A DNA stretch of 64,000 nucleotides from Senegalimassilia sp003474385. Its GTDB lineage: Bacteria; Actinomycetota; Coriobacteriia; Coriobacteriales; Eggerthellaceae. The stretch covers positions 25,436-89,435 of the forward strand of contig NZ_QUCY01000008.1 in assembly GCF_003474385.1 (NCBI RefSeq), written 5' to 3'. Positions within the stretch are counted from its first letter, which is position 1, and each line of letters begins with the position of its first letter. Position numbers and translations under genes: made by a program. The notes beneath the pieces were generated by a model. It ran no database searches, was not told the DNA's origin, and saw only the letters and a program-made list of their open reading frames with translations. This document shows, piece by piece, positions 17,765 through 27,932 of the stretch.

Positions 17765-17872
17765 AAATCATACCCCGCGACCAGCATACGCCCCGCTTCG
17801 CGCCAGCGTTCAACTTGTGCGAAGCGGTCATCGAGCCTGATGCGCCAGCTCCTCCATGGGGTCGAGTGGCCG

Positions 17873-18514
17873 CTAATCGGCCTCCCCCTGCGCATCGCGC
17901 ACCATGCCCATGGCCGATTGCGCATCGGGCACCTGGGGCTGCGCGGGCGCGGGCTCTGCCGCATCCAGGTCGTCGAGCATGGTGCGCGCCTCCTTGAACT
18001 GGCGCGCCAGCTCCTCCATGGGGTCTCGCCGCTCCTGCTGCGCGCGCACCGACCCCTCGGTGATGGCCATGGCGCACGCCACCGCATCGGTATGCGTGTA
18101 CGACAGCGAAAGCGGCAGCTCCCGCACGCCGAGCGCCTGCGCCACCTGCTTGGCGCGCCCGGTGAGCACAGCGTACGGTCGGCCCTTCGACGTTCGGCGA
18201 ACCTCCACATCGCGCACGCCGATGCCCTGGGAGAAGCCCGTGCCCAACGCCTTGAGCACCGCCTCCTTCGCCGCGAAGCGCGTGGCGTAATGGACGGCCG
18301 GCTGCGCGGTGGCGTCGCAATAGCGGCACTCCTCGGCGCTGAACACCTTGCGCGCGAACGCGGGGGACCGCTTGAGGATCTTGCGCATACGCTCGATCTC
18401 CACGATGTCAACGCCCAGGCCCACGGCCCCCTCGACGGCACCGAACGCAGCTTCCACCTGCGACGATGCGCTGTCCTGCCGGCCCTCGCCCGCTACTTTC
18501 GCGTCCTCGACCAC
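17873..18514 (-). CDS. acpS: Holo-[acyl-carrier-protein] synthase AcpS
   Basis: The 4'-phosphopantetheinyl transferase core is clear: GVDIVEIERM with the magnesium-binding Asp at residue 36, FSAEEC, then RFAAKEAVLKALGTG with the catalytic Glu at 84, and SYTHTDAVACAMAI. It transfers phosphopantetheine from CoA to ACP. At 213 residues it is far longer than usual AcpS (about 120-130), with about 30 extra N-terminal and about 65 extra C-terminal residues; the C-terminal extension is Ala/Gln/Pro-rich with a short predicted coil. The GTG start has GGGAGG seven bases upstream. It follows glmS on the same strand. Confidence 0.9.
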   Translation of the reverse strand: MVEDAKVAGEGRQDSASSQVEAAFGAVEGAVGLGVDIVEIERMRKILKRSPAFARKVFSAEECRYCDATAQPAVHYATRFAAKEAVLKALGTGFSQGIGVRDVEVRRTSKGRPYAVLTGRAKQVAQALGVRELPLSLSYTHTDAVACAMAITEGSVRAQQERRDPMEELARQFKEARTMLDDLDAAEPAPAQPQVPDAQSAMGMVRDAQGEAD

Positions 18515-18587
18515 AAGCGACCTCCCTGTAAAGCAGGCGGGCGCCCGAACGGCGCCCGCACCAACGTTGCCCTTATTGTACGCGAAC

Positions 18588-20426
<1,839 letters not shown>

Positions 20427-20836
20427 GCGATTGCTCCTCACAGGTAGGTTGCGGCCCGAGGACACCGCACGGCGGGCGCGAACGCTCAAAGCCGAGCTGC
20501 CTGATCGGGCTTTTCATCGCGTACATGGTAGGGCAGCGTCCGGCGCGCGCGCCAAGGCTGCAGACAATCTCTAGCGCGCACGCCGTTCGCCCCGCGCACG
20601 GTGCCGCTCGCAGCAAGCAAGCACATGCACGGCAACGCAGCGTCACCCCTCCCCGAAAGCGCCAGCTTCGCCTCGCTCGCGGGTAGCGGCAAAGTCAACG
20701 AGAGCCGCTGCGGCGCCCCGAATCCTCGGGAGCGCAAAGGCGCCGCGTGCCTTGGCACGCAAGCCTTCAGGCTCGTGCGAAAACGGGGTGCCGCAGCGGC
20801 CCGCAACGTCGGGGGGGGNNNNNNNNNNCGAAACAG
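20427..20836. other. Intergenic region with an assembly gap, no supported gene
   Basis: This 410-bp stretch separates glmS and ridA. It must hold the glmS promoter; TACCAT lies on the minus strand near 20,525 with TTGGCG 19 nt upstream, a weak match. An alternating GGCGCGCGCGCC run lies at 20542-20553. Ten N (20819-20828) follow a G8 tract. Confidence 0.5.
20819..20828. other. Run of 10 N (assembly gap)
   Basis: The unknown bases come straight after eight G and lie 9 bp after the ridA stop. The true length is uncertain; a GC-rich terminator hairpin may have been lost here. Confidence 0.95.
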
Positions 20837-21211
20837 CTACACTTCGGCGATCACCTCGACTTCGACTAGGGCGCCCTTGGGGAGTTTGGCCACGCCCACG
20901 GCGGAGCGGGCCGGGCGGGCATCGCCGAAGGACTTGGCGTACTCGGCGTTGAACGCGGCGAAGTCGTCGATGTCGTCCAGGAAACACGTGGCCTTCAGCA
21001 CGTGGTCGAAGTCGGTGCCCGCCTCGGCCAGGATGGCGGCCACGTTCTTCATGACCTGCGCCGTCTGCTCCTCGATGGTGGTGCCGACAAGCTCGCCGGT
21101 CTCCGGGGACAGCGCGATCTGGCCGCTGGCGAACAGCAGGTTGCCGCACACGCGGCCCTGCACGTAGGGGCCGATGGCCGCGGGGGCGTTCGGGGTGGCG
21201 ATGACCTTCAT
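20837..21211 (-). CDS. ridA: RidA family reactive imine/enamine deaminase
   Basis: A 124-residue RidA (YjgF/YER057c/UK114) protein: IGPYVQGRVCGNLLFASGQI at the start, VLKATCFLDDIDDFAAFN in the middle, and ARSAVGVAKLPKGALVEVEVIA with the substrate-binding Arg. It hydrolyses the 2-aminoacrylate/2-aminocrotonate intermediates released by PLP enzymes such as threonine ammonia-lyase. That very enzyme is encoded on the other strand 286 bp away, which supports the role. The ATG at 21211 has AAAGGACG upstream; a longer frame from 21247 would lack this. Confidence 0.95.
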   Translation of the reverse strand: MKVIATPNAPAAIGPYVQGRVCGNLLFASGQIALSPETGELVGTTIEEQTAQVMKNVAAILAEAGTDFDHVLKATCFLDDIDDFAAFNAEYAKSFGDARPARSAVGVAKLPKGALVEVEVIAEV

Positions 21212-21497
21212 GATGGTCGTCCTTTCCGGGGCTTTGCGCCCCAACATGCGCGCTTATGCGCGCGGAACGGCAGCGCTTTGCACGCTTCGCCCCGAGCTGC
21301 CACATGGGCTGCACGGGGACGTAGCGCCAACCGTCCGGAAACCGGACAGCATCTTCGCACCCTTCCCAAGCCTTAAACCTAGGCAAAGCATCGAATTTTG
21401 TCGCGCTGATATGGAACCTCCCCATTGTAGCGCTCGCACGGCTATGATGTTCACCGACACTAAACCGCCGCGAACCGAAAACAAAAGGGGTGAAACT

Positions 21498-22709
21498 ATG
21501 CTGACGTTGGACGCATTCGAAGAAGCCGCAGCCAAAGTCAAGGAAGTTACACAGGAGACGAAGCTTATTGAAAGCCCCTACTTCAGCGAGATTTCTCGCA
21601 ACCGCGTGTTCTTCAAGCCCGAGAACATGCAGCGCACCGGTGCCTACAAGGTGCGCGGCGCCTACTATAAGATCAGCACGCTGACCGACGAGGAACGTGC
21701 GCACGGTCTGATCACCGCTTCCGCCGGCAACCACGCGCAGGGCGTCGCCTACGCCGCGCAGCATTACGGCGTCAAGGCCACCATCGTCATGCCCACCACC
21801 ACCCCGCTCATCAAGGTCGAGCGCACCAAGGCCCTGGGCGCCGACGTGGTGCTGGCCGGCAACGTCTACGACGAGGCCTACGAACACGCGCTCAAGCTTG
21901 CCGAGGAGAACAGCTACACGTTCATCCACCCCTTCAACGACCTGGGCGTCGCCACGGGCCAGGGCACCATCGCCATGGAGATCGTGCAGGAGCTGCCGCT
22001 GGTCGATTACATCCTGGTGCCCATCGGCGGCGGCGGGCTTGCCACGGGCGTCTCCACGCTGGCCAAGCTGCTCAATCCCCACATCAAGGTCATCGGCGTG
22101 GAGCCCTCCGGCGCCGCATGCATGAAGGCCTCCCTTGAGGCGGGCCACGTGGTGAAGCTGCCGCGCGCCAACACCATCGCCGACGGCACCGCGGTGCTCG
22201 AGCCCGGCGACAAGATCTTCCCCTACATCCAAGAGAACCTCGACGGCATCATCACCGTCGATGACGACGAGCTGATCGCGTCGTTCCTGGATATGGTCGA
22301 GAACCACAAGATGGTCGTGGAGAACTCCGGCCTGCTCACCGTGGCCGCCCTTCGCCACCTGGACTTCCAGGGCAAGAAGGTCGTCTCCATCCTCTCCGGC
22401 GGCAACATGGACGTCATCACCATGTCCTCGGTGGTGCAGCACGGCCTGATCCAGCGCGACCGCATCTTCACCGTGTCGGTGCTTCTGCCCGACCGCCCCG
22501 GCGAGCTGGTGCGCGTGGCGCAGGTCATCGCCGACAACAAGGGCAACGTCATCCGCCTGGATCACAACCAGTTCGTCACCACGAACCGCCAAGCCGCCGT
22601 GGAGCTGCGCGTCACCATCGAGGCGTTCGGCACCGACCACAAGCAGCAGATCGTCAAGGCGCTCGAAGGCGAAGGCTTCCGCCCGAAGCTCATCAACGCG
22701 CATCTGTAA
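21498..22709 (+). CDS. ilvA: Threonine ammonia-lyase with C-terminal ACT domain
   Basis: A 403-residue fold-type II PLP enzyme. The PLP Lys is K51 in RTGAYKVRGAYYKI; SAGNHAQGVAYAA and the glycine loop PIGGGGLATG follow. Residues ~325-403 form an ACT domain (FTVSVLLPDRPGELVRVAQV). It deaminates threonine to 2-oxobutyrate, for isoleucine synthesis or threonine catabolism; the length and single ACT domain fit the catabolic/short IlvA class, so the symbol is provisional. The ATG follows AAGGGGTG. It is divergent from ridA. Confidence 0.93.
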   Translation: MLTLDAFEEAAAKVKEVTQETKLIESPYFSEISRNRVFFKPENMQRTGAYKVRGAYYKISTLTDEERAHGLITASAGNHAQGVAYAAQHYGVKATIVMPTTTPLIKVERTKALGADVVLAGNVYDEAYEHALKLAEENSYTFIHPFNDLGVATGQGTIAMEIVQELPLVDYILVPIGGGGLATGVSTLAKLLNPHIKVIGVEPSGAACMKASLEAGHVVKLPRANTIADGTAVLEPGDKIFPYIQENLDGIITVDDDELIASFLDMVENHKMVVENSGLLTVAALRHLDFQGKKVVSILSGGNMDVITMSSVVQHGLIQRDRIFTVSVLLPDRPGELVRVAQVIADNKGNVIRLDHNQFVTTNRQAAVELRVTIEAFGTDHKQQIVKALEGEGFRPKLINAHL

Positions 22710-22903
22710 GGCAAACCCGGAGAGGGAATGAAGCTGCCGCATAAAACCCCTCGCCCTACAACCGCATACGCAAGTCGCACAACGCGCAGGCCCCTGACCG
22801 GTTTCTTTCGGGATTCGATTGGCTGGGGGTTTGCGCGTTTTCCCGTTTTGCACAGGGAAAACGCCGACGGGCTTCTCGAAGGGGCCTAGGAAGAAAGAAC
22901 AGC

Positions 22904-23818
22904 ATGGAAACCGCACTCATCAAAGTATTCGCCTTCGTCTGCATCATCATCGCAGGCTACTGGATGGGCCACGCCGGCAAGCTCGGCAACATGCCCGGCG
23001 AGTTCGTGTCGAAGATCGTGTTCACGTTCACGCTGCCTTGCGCGGTGCTGCACGCGTTCGGCGCTGCCGACTTCTCGCCGGAGATGCTGCTGCTCGTGCC
23101 CCTCGGCTTCGCCTTCGCCTTCGGCGCATACCTGGTCACCTTCGCCATCACCCCGCGCGCCAAGCGCAGCGAACGCGCGTTTTACCTGCTCAACGCCTGT
23201 GGTTTTAACCTGGGATGCTTCGCGCTGCCGTTCGTGCAGGCCATCTTCTCGCCCACTATGGCCGTGGCCACCTGCCTCTACGACGCCGGCAACGCGTTCA
23301 TGATGGCCGGCGGCTCCTATGCGCTCACCGGCCTGATCGCCGGAGGCTCGCGCATCGAGCATCCGGTGCGATTCGTCGCCAAGCGCCTGTTCTCCAGCCT
23401 GCCCTTCGACACGTACCTGCTGATCATCGTGCTGTCGGTGGCGGGAGTGCGCCTGCCCTCCGAGCTGGTGGCCTTCACCGAGCCCATCGCCAATGCCAAC
23501 TCGTTTCTGGCGATGTTCATGCTGGGGCTCATGATGAGCTTCTCGGTCTCGCGCGAACGCATGGCGAAGGTGGCCCGCCTGGTAGGTTTGCGCGCAGCGT
23601 TCAGCGTGGTGCTGACCTGCATCGTTTGGCTAGCACTTCCGATCGACGACGTTATGCGCGCCCTGCTCACGCTGCTGGTATGGAGCCCGGCAAGCGCGCT
23701 TGCGCCTATGTATACCCAGATGTCGGGCGGCGACGGCGGCCTGGCCGGCTTCGCGAACGCCCTCACCATCATCCTTGGCGTGATCGCCGCCACCCTCATC
23801 GCGCTGACGCTGGTGTAG
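22904..23818 (+). CDS. AEC family (auxin efflux carrier-like) permease
   Basis: A 304-residue protein with about ten hydrophobic helices and the AEC layout: an N-terminal helical bundle with MPGEFVSKIVFTFTLPCAVL (Pro-containing crossover), CGFNLGCFALPF, and a C-terminal bundle starting after the RLFSSLPF linker. Members export or import carboxylates such as malate or malonate; the substrate is not predictable here. AGGAAG precedes the ATG. It follows the threonine ammonia-lyase gene by about 195 bp and may be read from the same promoter. Confidence 0.85.
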   Translation: METALIKVFAFVCIIIAGYWMGHAGKLGNMPGEFVSKIVFTFTLPCAVLHAFGAADFSPEMLLLVPLGFAFAFGAYLVTFAITPRAKRSERAFYLLNACGFNLGCFALPFVQAIFSPTMAVATCLYDAGNAFMMAGGSYALTGLIAGGSRIEHPVRFVAKRLFSSLPFDTYLLIIVLSVAGVRLPSELVAFTEPIANANSFLAMFMLGLMMSFSVSRERMAKVARLVGLRAAFSVVLTCIVWLALPIDDVMRALLTLLVWSPASALAPMYTQMSGGDGGLAGFANALTIILGVIAATLIALTLV

Positions 23819-23933
23819 CGGGTTGCGTGCGGGGGAGGCACCGGTCCGCCCGCCGGCGCCTTGCGGACCGGCGCCGCTTCCCCGCCGTGCCCGCCTTCGG
23901 CGAAAAATCTTTTGCGAAGATTCCCCAAACATG

Positions 23934-23961
23934 TTGACTGCGGTTTACTTATGCTTACTAT
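23934..23961 (+). promoter_or_regulatory. Promoter of the DUF3793/flavodoxin pair
   Basis: TTGACT (23934-23939) and TACTAT (23956-23961) with a 16-nt spacer lie 37 bp before the DUF3793 start in a locally AT-rich stretch. Confidence 0.6.
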
Positions 23962-23997
23962 GTTAGCCACGGATTACATGAATGGGAAGGAGCCGCT

Positions 23998-24705
23998 ATG
24001 ATCATAGGCGCATCAGGTGCAAGGCCGAGCCGCACCGCCGATCTTGAGCGCAAGCTGGTGCACCACTGCTCCCCTGCGCTTGCCGGGCTGAAGCCGGCGA
24101 ACATGTTCGTATACCGCAAAGGCGCCGACGCCGGCGAAAACCCCGACGGAAGCGCCGCGCTCAGCGCCCTCGACTCAACCAAATTCGCCCATGATCTGGG
24201 CATCTGCCGCAAAAAACTCGAGCCGTGCGGAGTGCGTATCGAGATATTGGCACGGCGAAAGACCGGTTTGTTGTTGTACGTGTACCGTCCAACCATGCTG
24301 AGGGAATACCTTGCGCAGCCCGAGGTGTTCCGCTATCTGCAAGACGAGGGCTACGACCCCTCCGACCTTTCCGCCTGCATCGCCAAGCTGCACCGCCGCA
24401 TCTGCGGAACCGACCTGGCCGCCACGCTTTCCGGCAGCTGTGCGTTCCCGCACGAGATCGGGTTCTTCCTGGGCTACCCCTTCGACGACGTGGTGGGCTT
24501 CATCGAGAACAAGGGCGAGAACAGCCTGTGCAGCGGCTGCTGGAAGGTGTACAGCCGCGCCCGCGATGCGCAGGCGTGCTTCTGCTGCTACAAAACCTGC
24601 ACCGCCGCCTACGAGGACCTGTTCGACGAAGGCGTGCCCATCGACTGCCTTGCCTCCATCGACGAGAACTTCCCCGCTCAGGAGGCGTTCGCGGCAGCGG
24701 TGTAA
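23998..24705 (+). CDS. DUF3793 family protein
   Basis: A 235-residue cytoplasmic protein of the DUF3793 family, recognised by HHCSPALAGLKPANMF near the start and FPHEIGFFLGYPFDDVVGFI followed by a Cys-rich stretch (CSGCWKVY, then FCCYKTCTAAY). No enzymatic role is established. In other anaerobes this family is commonly seen beside a small flavodoxin and iron-uptake genes; here a flavodoxin and a FeoB-associated peptide follow, so an iron- or redox-related role is a fair inference. AAGGAG lies upstream of the ATG. Confidence 0.85.
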   Translation: MIIGASGARPSRTADLERKLVHHCSPALAGLKPANMFVYRKGADAGENPDGSAALSALDSTKFAHDLGICRKKLEPCGVRIEILARRKTGLLLYVYRPTMLREYLAQPEVFRYLQDEGYDPSDLSACIAKLHRRICGTDLAATLSGSCAFPHEIGFFLGYPFDDVVGFIENKGENSLCSGCWKVYSRARDAQACFCCYKTCTAAYEDLFDEGVPIDCLASIDENFPAQEAFAAAV

Positions 24706-24879
24706 CCTGCGCCCGTAGACGCGAAAGGCTCGCAAACGCGCAAACGCCGCAAGCATGGAACGCCGGCGCCGGAACGCACCCTTGCCGCATTCGCGCCGAA
24801 CGGTCGACGCGCTCGCCCGAAGCGCCTCGACCGTTCGGCACAAGACCGACGCTTCCCTTGCAAACGAAAGGATATGCAG

Positions 24880-25299
24880 ATGAGCAAAGTAGCAGTGGTG
24901 TACTGGAGCGGCACGGGCAACACCGAGGCCATGGCAGATCTGGTGGCGCAGGGCGTGCGCGCGGCGGGCGGTACCGCCGACCTGGTGCAATGCAACGATT
25001 TCAGCGCTGACCGCATCGGTGACTTCGACGCGTTCGCCTTCGGCTGCCCGGCCATGGGCGACGAGGAGCTTGAGGACACCGAGTTCTTGCCCATGTACGA
25101 CGAGGTCGAACCCGCGCTGTCCGGCCAGAAGGTGGCCCTCTTCGGCTCCTACGATTGGAACGACGGCGAATGGATGGAGCTGTGGGAGCAGCGCGCCGAC
25201 GAGGCCGGCCTGAACGTGGTTGACAGCGTCATCGCCAAGGATTACCCCGACGATGACGCCGCCGCCGAGTGCATGCGCCTAGGCGCGTTGCTGGCATAA
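24880..25299 (+). CDS. Short-chain flavodoxin
   Basis: A 139-residue flavodoxin with the FMN phosphate loop YWSGTGNTEAMA and the ring-binding loops CPAMGDEELED and FGSYDWNDGEW. It is an electron carrier that can replace ferredoxin, often under iron shortage. The second ATG (24880) is chosen because AGGA lies eight bases upstream; an ATG six bases earlier is too close to that site. It follows the DUF3793 gene by about 170 bp on the same strand. Confidence 0.93.
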   Translation: MSKVAVVYWSGTGNTEAMADLVAQGVRAAGGTADLVQCNDFSADRIGDFDAFAFGCPAMGDEELEDTEFLPMYDEVEPALSGQKVALFGSYDWNDGEWMELWEQRADEAGLNVVDSVIAKDYPDDDAAAECMRLGALLA

Positions 25300-25341
25300 C
25301 GCGGCTTACGATCCCCGGCGGTTCGCGAAACCTCCGATCCG

Positions 25342-25527
25342 CTACTCAGAAGGCTTCCCGCGGGAAGCCTTCTTCGCGTTTCCGCCCCCGCAGCATGAGC
25401 AGGAGGCCTTCTTCGTGCGTTTCCTCCCACAGCACGAGCCATCACCGGAGAACGTGCGAACGGCCCTTCTAGCCGCGAACACGGCGGCAACGGCGATGAC
25501 GATGCAGATGATCACGGTCGCGACCAT
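25342..25527 (-). CDS. FeoB-associated Cys-rich membrane protein
   Basis: A 61-residue peptide with one N-terminal membrane helix (VATVIICIVIAVAAVFAA) and a short cytoplasmic tail with CC and CSCC clusters among Lys/Arg and Gly, the pattern of the FeoB-associated family. Such peptides usually follow feoB; no feoA or feoB is in this window. AAAGGTGG precedes the ATG at 25527. Its last codons overlap the hairpin at 25348-25373. It converges with the flavodoxin gene. Confidence 0.8.
   Translation of the reverse strand: MVATVIICIVIAVAAVFAARRAVRTFSGDGSCCGRKRTKKASCSCCGGGNAKKASRGKPSE
25348..25373 (+). terminator. Perfect 26-bp palindrome after flavodoxin, probable terminator
   Basis: AGAAGGCTTCCCG/CGGGAAGCCTTCT is perfectly self-complementary. 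On the plus strand it is followed by TCGCGTTT, a weak T-run. It lies within the last codons of the convergent FeoB-associated gene. Confidence 0.55.
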
Positions 25528-25702
25528 GGTCCCACCTTTCTTAGCTTTAGTTAACAGTACAAGGCGATTGTAGCACTTGTATACCCCCATGGGGCATATT
25601 CGGAGCGGTATTTCCCATTTATTCGCTAGGCTTATCGGCAGCATGAAAAACCAGGTATCTGAATTTCGAAATACCCCGCAGACGGAATCTCCTATATTCC
25701 TA

Positions 25703-25731
25703 TTGACCCGCTTCCTTTGCTTCGGTATAAC
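25703..25731 (+). promoter_or_regulatory. Promoter of metY
   Basis: TTGACC (25703-25708) and TATAAC (25726-25731) with a 17-nt spacer lie 65 bp before the metY ATG. Confidence 0.75.
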
Positions 25732-25796
25732 TACGAACCGTCATCAAGTTATATGAGAACAAGAAAGCCATAGTAATCGATTGAGGAGATAACCAG

Positions 25797-27092
25797 ATGT
25801 CTGAGCAACAGAAGTACGCATTCGAAACCCTGCAAGTGCACGCCGGCCAGGAGCAGCCCGATCCGGCAACCGATGCCCGTGCCGTGCCGATCTACCTGAC
25901 CTCGTCCTATGTGTTCAAGGATGCCGCCACCGCCGCCGGCCGTTTCGGCCTGACCGAGCCCGGCAACATCTACAGCCGCCTGACCAACCCCACGGTCAGC
26001 ACCTTCGAGGAACGCGTTGCCGCACTCGAGGGCGGCGTGGGTTCCCTGGGCGTGGCGACCGGTTCCGCCGCCATCACCATCGCCGTGCAGAACATCGCCA
26101 CCGCCGGCGACCACATCGTGTCCTCCACCAACCTGTACGGCGGAACGCTGAACCTGTTCGAGCACACGCTGGCCGAGCAGGGACTTTCCACCACGTTCGT
26201 CAACCCGGCCGACCTGGACTCCGTCGAGGCCGCCATCCAGGACAACACCAAGCTGCTGTACGCCGAGACGCTGGGCAACCCCAACTCCGACGTGCTCGAC
26301 CTTAAGGCCTGGGCAGACATCGCGCACCGCCACAACGTGCCGCTGATCGTGGACGCCACCTTCTCCACGCCTTACCTGCTGCGCCCCATCGAGCACGGCG
26401 CCGACGTGGTCGTTCACTCCGCCACCAAGTTCATCGGCGGCCACGGCACGGCCATGGGCGGCGTGATCACCGATGCCGGCACGTTCGACTGGGCTGCGAA
26501 CGCCGATAAGTTCCCCGGCGTGGCAAAGCCCAACCCCAGCTACCACGGCGTGGTGTTCACCGAGGCTGCAGGCCCCGCAGCCTACATCACGAAGGCCCGC
26601 GCCACGCTGCTGCGCGACCAGGGCGCCACGCTCTCCCCGTTCAACGCATGGTTGCTGCTGCTTGGCCTGGAGACGCTGTCCCTGCGCGTCGACCGTCACG
26701 TGGAGAATGCGCTGAAGGTGGTGGAGTTCCTGAACAACCATCCGCAGGTTGCTTCCGTGAACCATCCGGCGCTGGCGACCGGCCGCGCCAAGGAGCTCTA
26801 CGATGAGTACTACCCGAACGGCGCCGGCTCCATCTTCACCTTCGACGTGAAGGGCACCGCCGACGACGCGCGCAAGTTCACCGAGTCCTTGAGCCTGTTC
26901 AGCCTGCTGGCGAACGTTGCCGACGTGAAGTCGCTGGTCATCCATCCGGCATCCACCACGCACTCCCAGCTGACCGAGGACGAGCTGCTGGCCGCAGGCA
27001 TCAAGCCCACCACCGTGCGCCTGTCCATCGGCACCGAGAACATCGACGACATCATCGCCGACCTGGCCGCAGGCTTCGAAGCCATCAAGTAG
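25797..27092 (+). CDS. metY: O-acetylhomoserine sulfhydrylase (Cys/Met metabolism PLP enzyme) MetY
   Basis: A 431-residue gamma-family PLP enzyme. YSRLTNPT, ATGSAA, and VVHSATKFIGGHGTAMGG with the PLP Lys at residue 211 are all present, and the length fits MetY rather than MetB/MetC (about 380-400). It makes homocysteine (or cysteine) from O-acetyl-homoserine (or -serine) and sulphide. GAGGAG precedes the ATG, and a strong promoter lies upstream. An orphan metQ lies 28 kb away. The substrate preference is inferred from length and motif only. Confidence 0.92.
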   Translation: MSEQQKYAFETLQVHAGQEQPDPATDARAVPIYLTSSYVFKDAATAAGRFGLTEPGNIYSRLTNPTVSTFEERVAALEGGVGSLGVATGSAAITIAVQNIATAGDHIVSSTNLYGGTLNLFEHTLAEQGLSTTFVNPADLDSVEAAIQDNTKLLYAETLGNPNSDVLDLKAWADIAHRHNVPLIVDATFSTPYLLRPIEHGADVVVHSATKFIGGHGTAMGGVITDAGTFDWAANADKFPGVAKPNPSYHGVVFTEAAGPAAYITKARATLLRDQGATLSPFNAWLLLLGLETLSLRVDRHVENALKVVEFLNNHPQVASVNHPALATGRAKELYDEYYPNGAGSIFTFDVKGTADDARKFTESLSLFSLLANVADVKSLVIHPASTTHSQLTEDELLAAGIKPTTVRLSIGTENIDDIIADLAAGFEAIK

Positions 27093-27316
27093 CCCGTCAG
27101 CGACCGAACGCCCATGGCGGGACGACGCTACCAGCCCCTATCTCCCCAGCTAGAAGCGGAAGCCCCGCCAGGCGGCAACCCTCCAAACGCTATGGCGCTT
27201 CCGTTTCCCCAGCGGAGCGCGCCATAGCCGCGATCGGGGGTAGCTTCGCGAGATGCCCCCGATCGGAACAATCCCTTGCCAGGATTCCCTTTCGCCAGGA
27301 TTCCCCGGTAACAAAG

Positions 27317-27344
27317 GAAGGCCCGCTCAAACGAGCGGGCCTTC
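27317..27344. terminator. Bidirectional terminator between metY and the membrane protein gene
   Basis: GAAGGCCCGCTC and GAGCGGGCCTTC form a perfect 12-bp stem with a 4-nt loop between two convergent genes. On the minus strand CCTTTGTT follows, on the plus strand GTGAT. Confidence 0.75.
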
Positions 27345-27376
27345 GTGATAAGGCGGAATCATGTAACGAGAAGCGA

Positions 27377-27844
27377 TTATCCGCGCGAAGCCGCATCGGG
27401 AACCAGCGGGCACGGGGCGGGACGATTGCCGCGACGCGCGAAGCGAACGAGAAAGCTTGCACCGGAAAGAGCCAATGCAATGCCCAGGCCCGTATAGAAG
27501 AACGCGATGAACCACACAGGGACCAGGCCGAACGCGCGAAGAGAGATACCTCCGGTCATCATGATGGCCATCATGACATAACCCGGTACATCGAAGAAAT
27601 GCCAGATGCCTATGCGCTCGGCCTCGTAACCGGCGATGCGGATAGCATGCTTGCCCACCATCTTCGAGAAAACCTTGACGTGGAACAGCGTGAACACCAC
27701 AACGGCGCCGATGACGAGCAGCCACCAGATTCCCTGATCCATCTGAGCGAACGACCGGATGCCCAGCCAGGCGATGTTCCCACCGGCGATAAGCCAAACG
27801 ATGCCGGCGACTAAAAGCAACGTACGCTTCGAAACCTTCAGCAT
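27377..27844 (-). CDS. Uncharacterised four-helix membrane protein
   Basis: A 155-residue protein with about four hydrophobic helices (LLLVAGIVWLIAGGNIAWLG, WWLLVIGAVVVFTLFHV, VPGYVMMAIMMTGGISL, VWFIAFFYTGLGIALAL) and a basic C-terminus. A Gly-Asn-Ile-Ala-Trp motif in helix 1 and HFFDVPGY before helix 3 may be family marks, but I cannot name the family. The ATG at 27844 follows GAGGGGGG. Its upstream region is a cluster of palindromes. No function is proposed. Confidence 0.75.
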   Translation of the reverse strand: MLKVSKRTLLLVAGIVWLIAGGNIAWLGIRSFAQMDQGIWWLLVIGAVVVFTLFHVKVFSKMVGKHAIRIAGYEAERIGIWHFFDVPGYVMMAIMMTGGISLRAFGLVPVWFIAFFYTGLGIALALSGASFLVRFARRGNRPAPCPLVPDAASRG

Positions 27845-27885
27845 ATCCGCCCCCCTCTGAAACGAAACGAACGGTATCGGCAAAC

Positions 27886-27911
27886 CGATATCGATATCGA
27901 TATTTAATATC
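27886..27911 (-). promoter_or_regulatory. AT-rich overlapping palindromes, candidate operator
   Basis: CGATATCGATATCG (27886-27899) is a perfect 14-bp palindrome and abuts GATATTTAATATC (27899-27911), also symmetrical. They lie 42-67 bp upstream of the membrane protein start, next to a TTGATA on the minus strand, in otherwise GC-rich DNA. Confidence 0.45.
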
Positions 27912-27932
27912 AATAACTGTATCAACCCGCCG

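Noticed and set aside
20427..20600. glmS ribozyme in the glmS leader
   Set aside because: No matching core sequence was seen between the start codon and the assembly gap.
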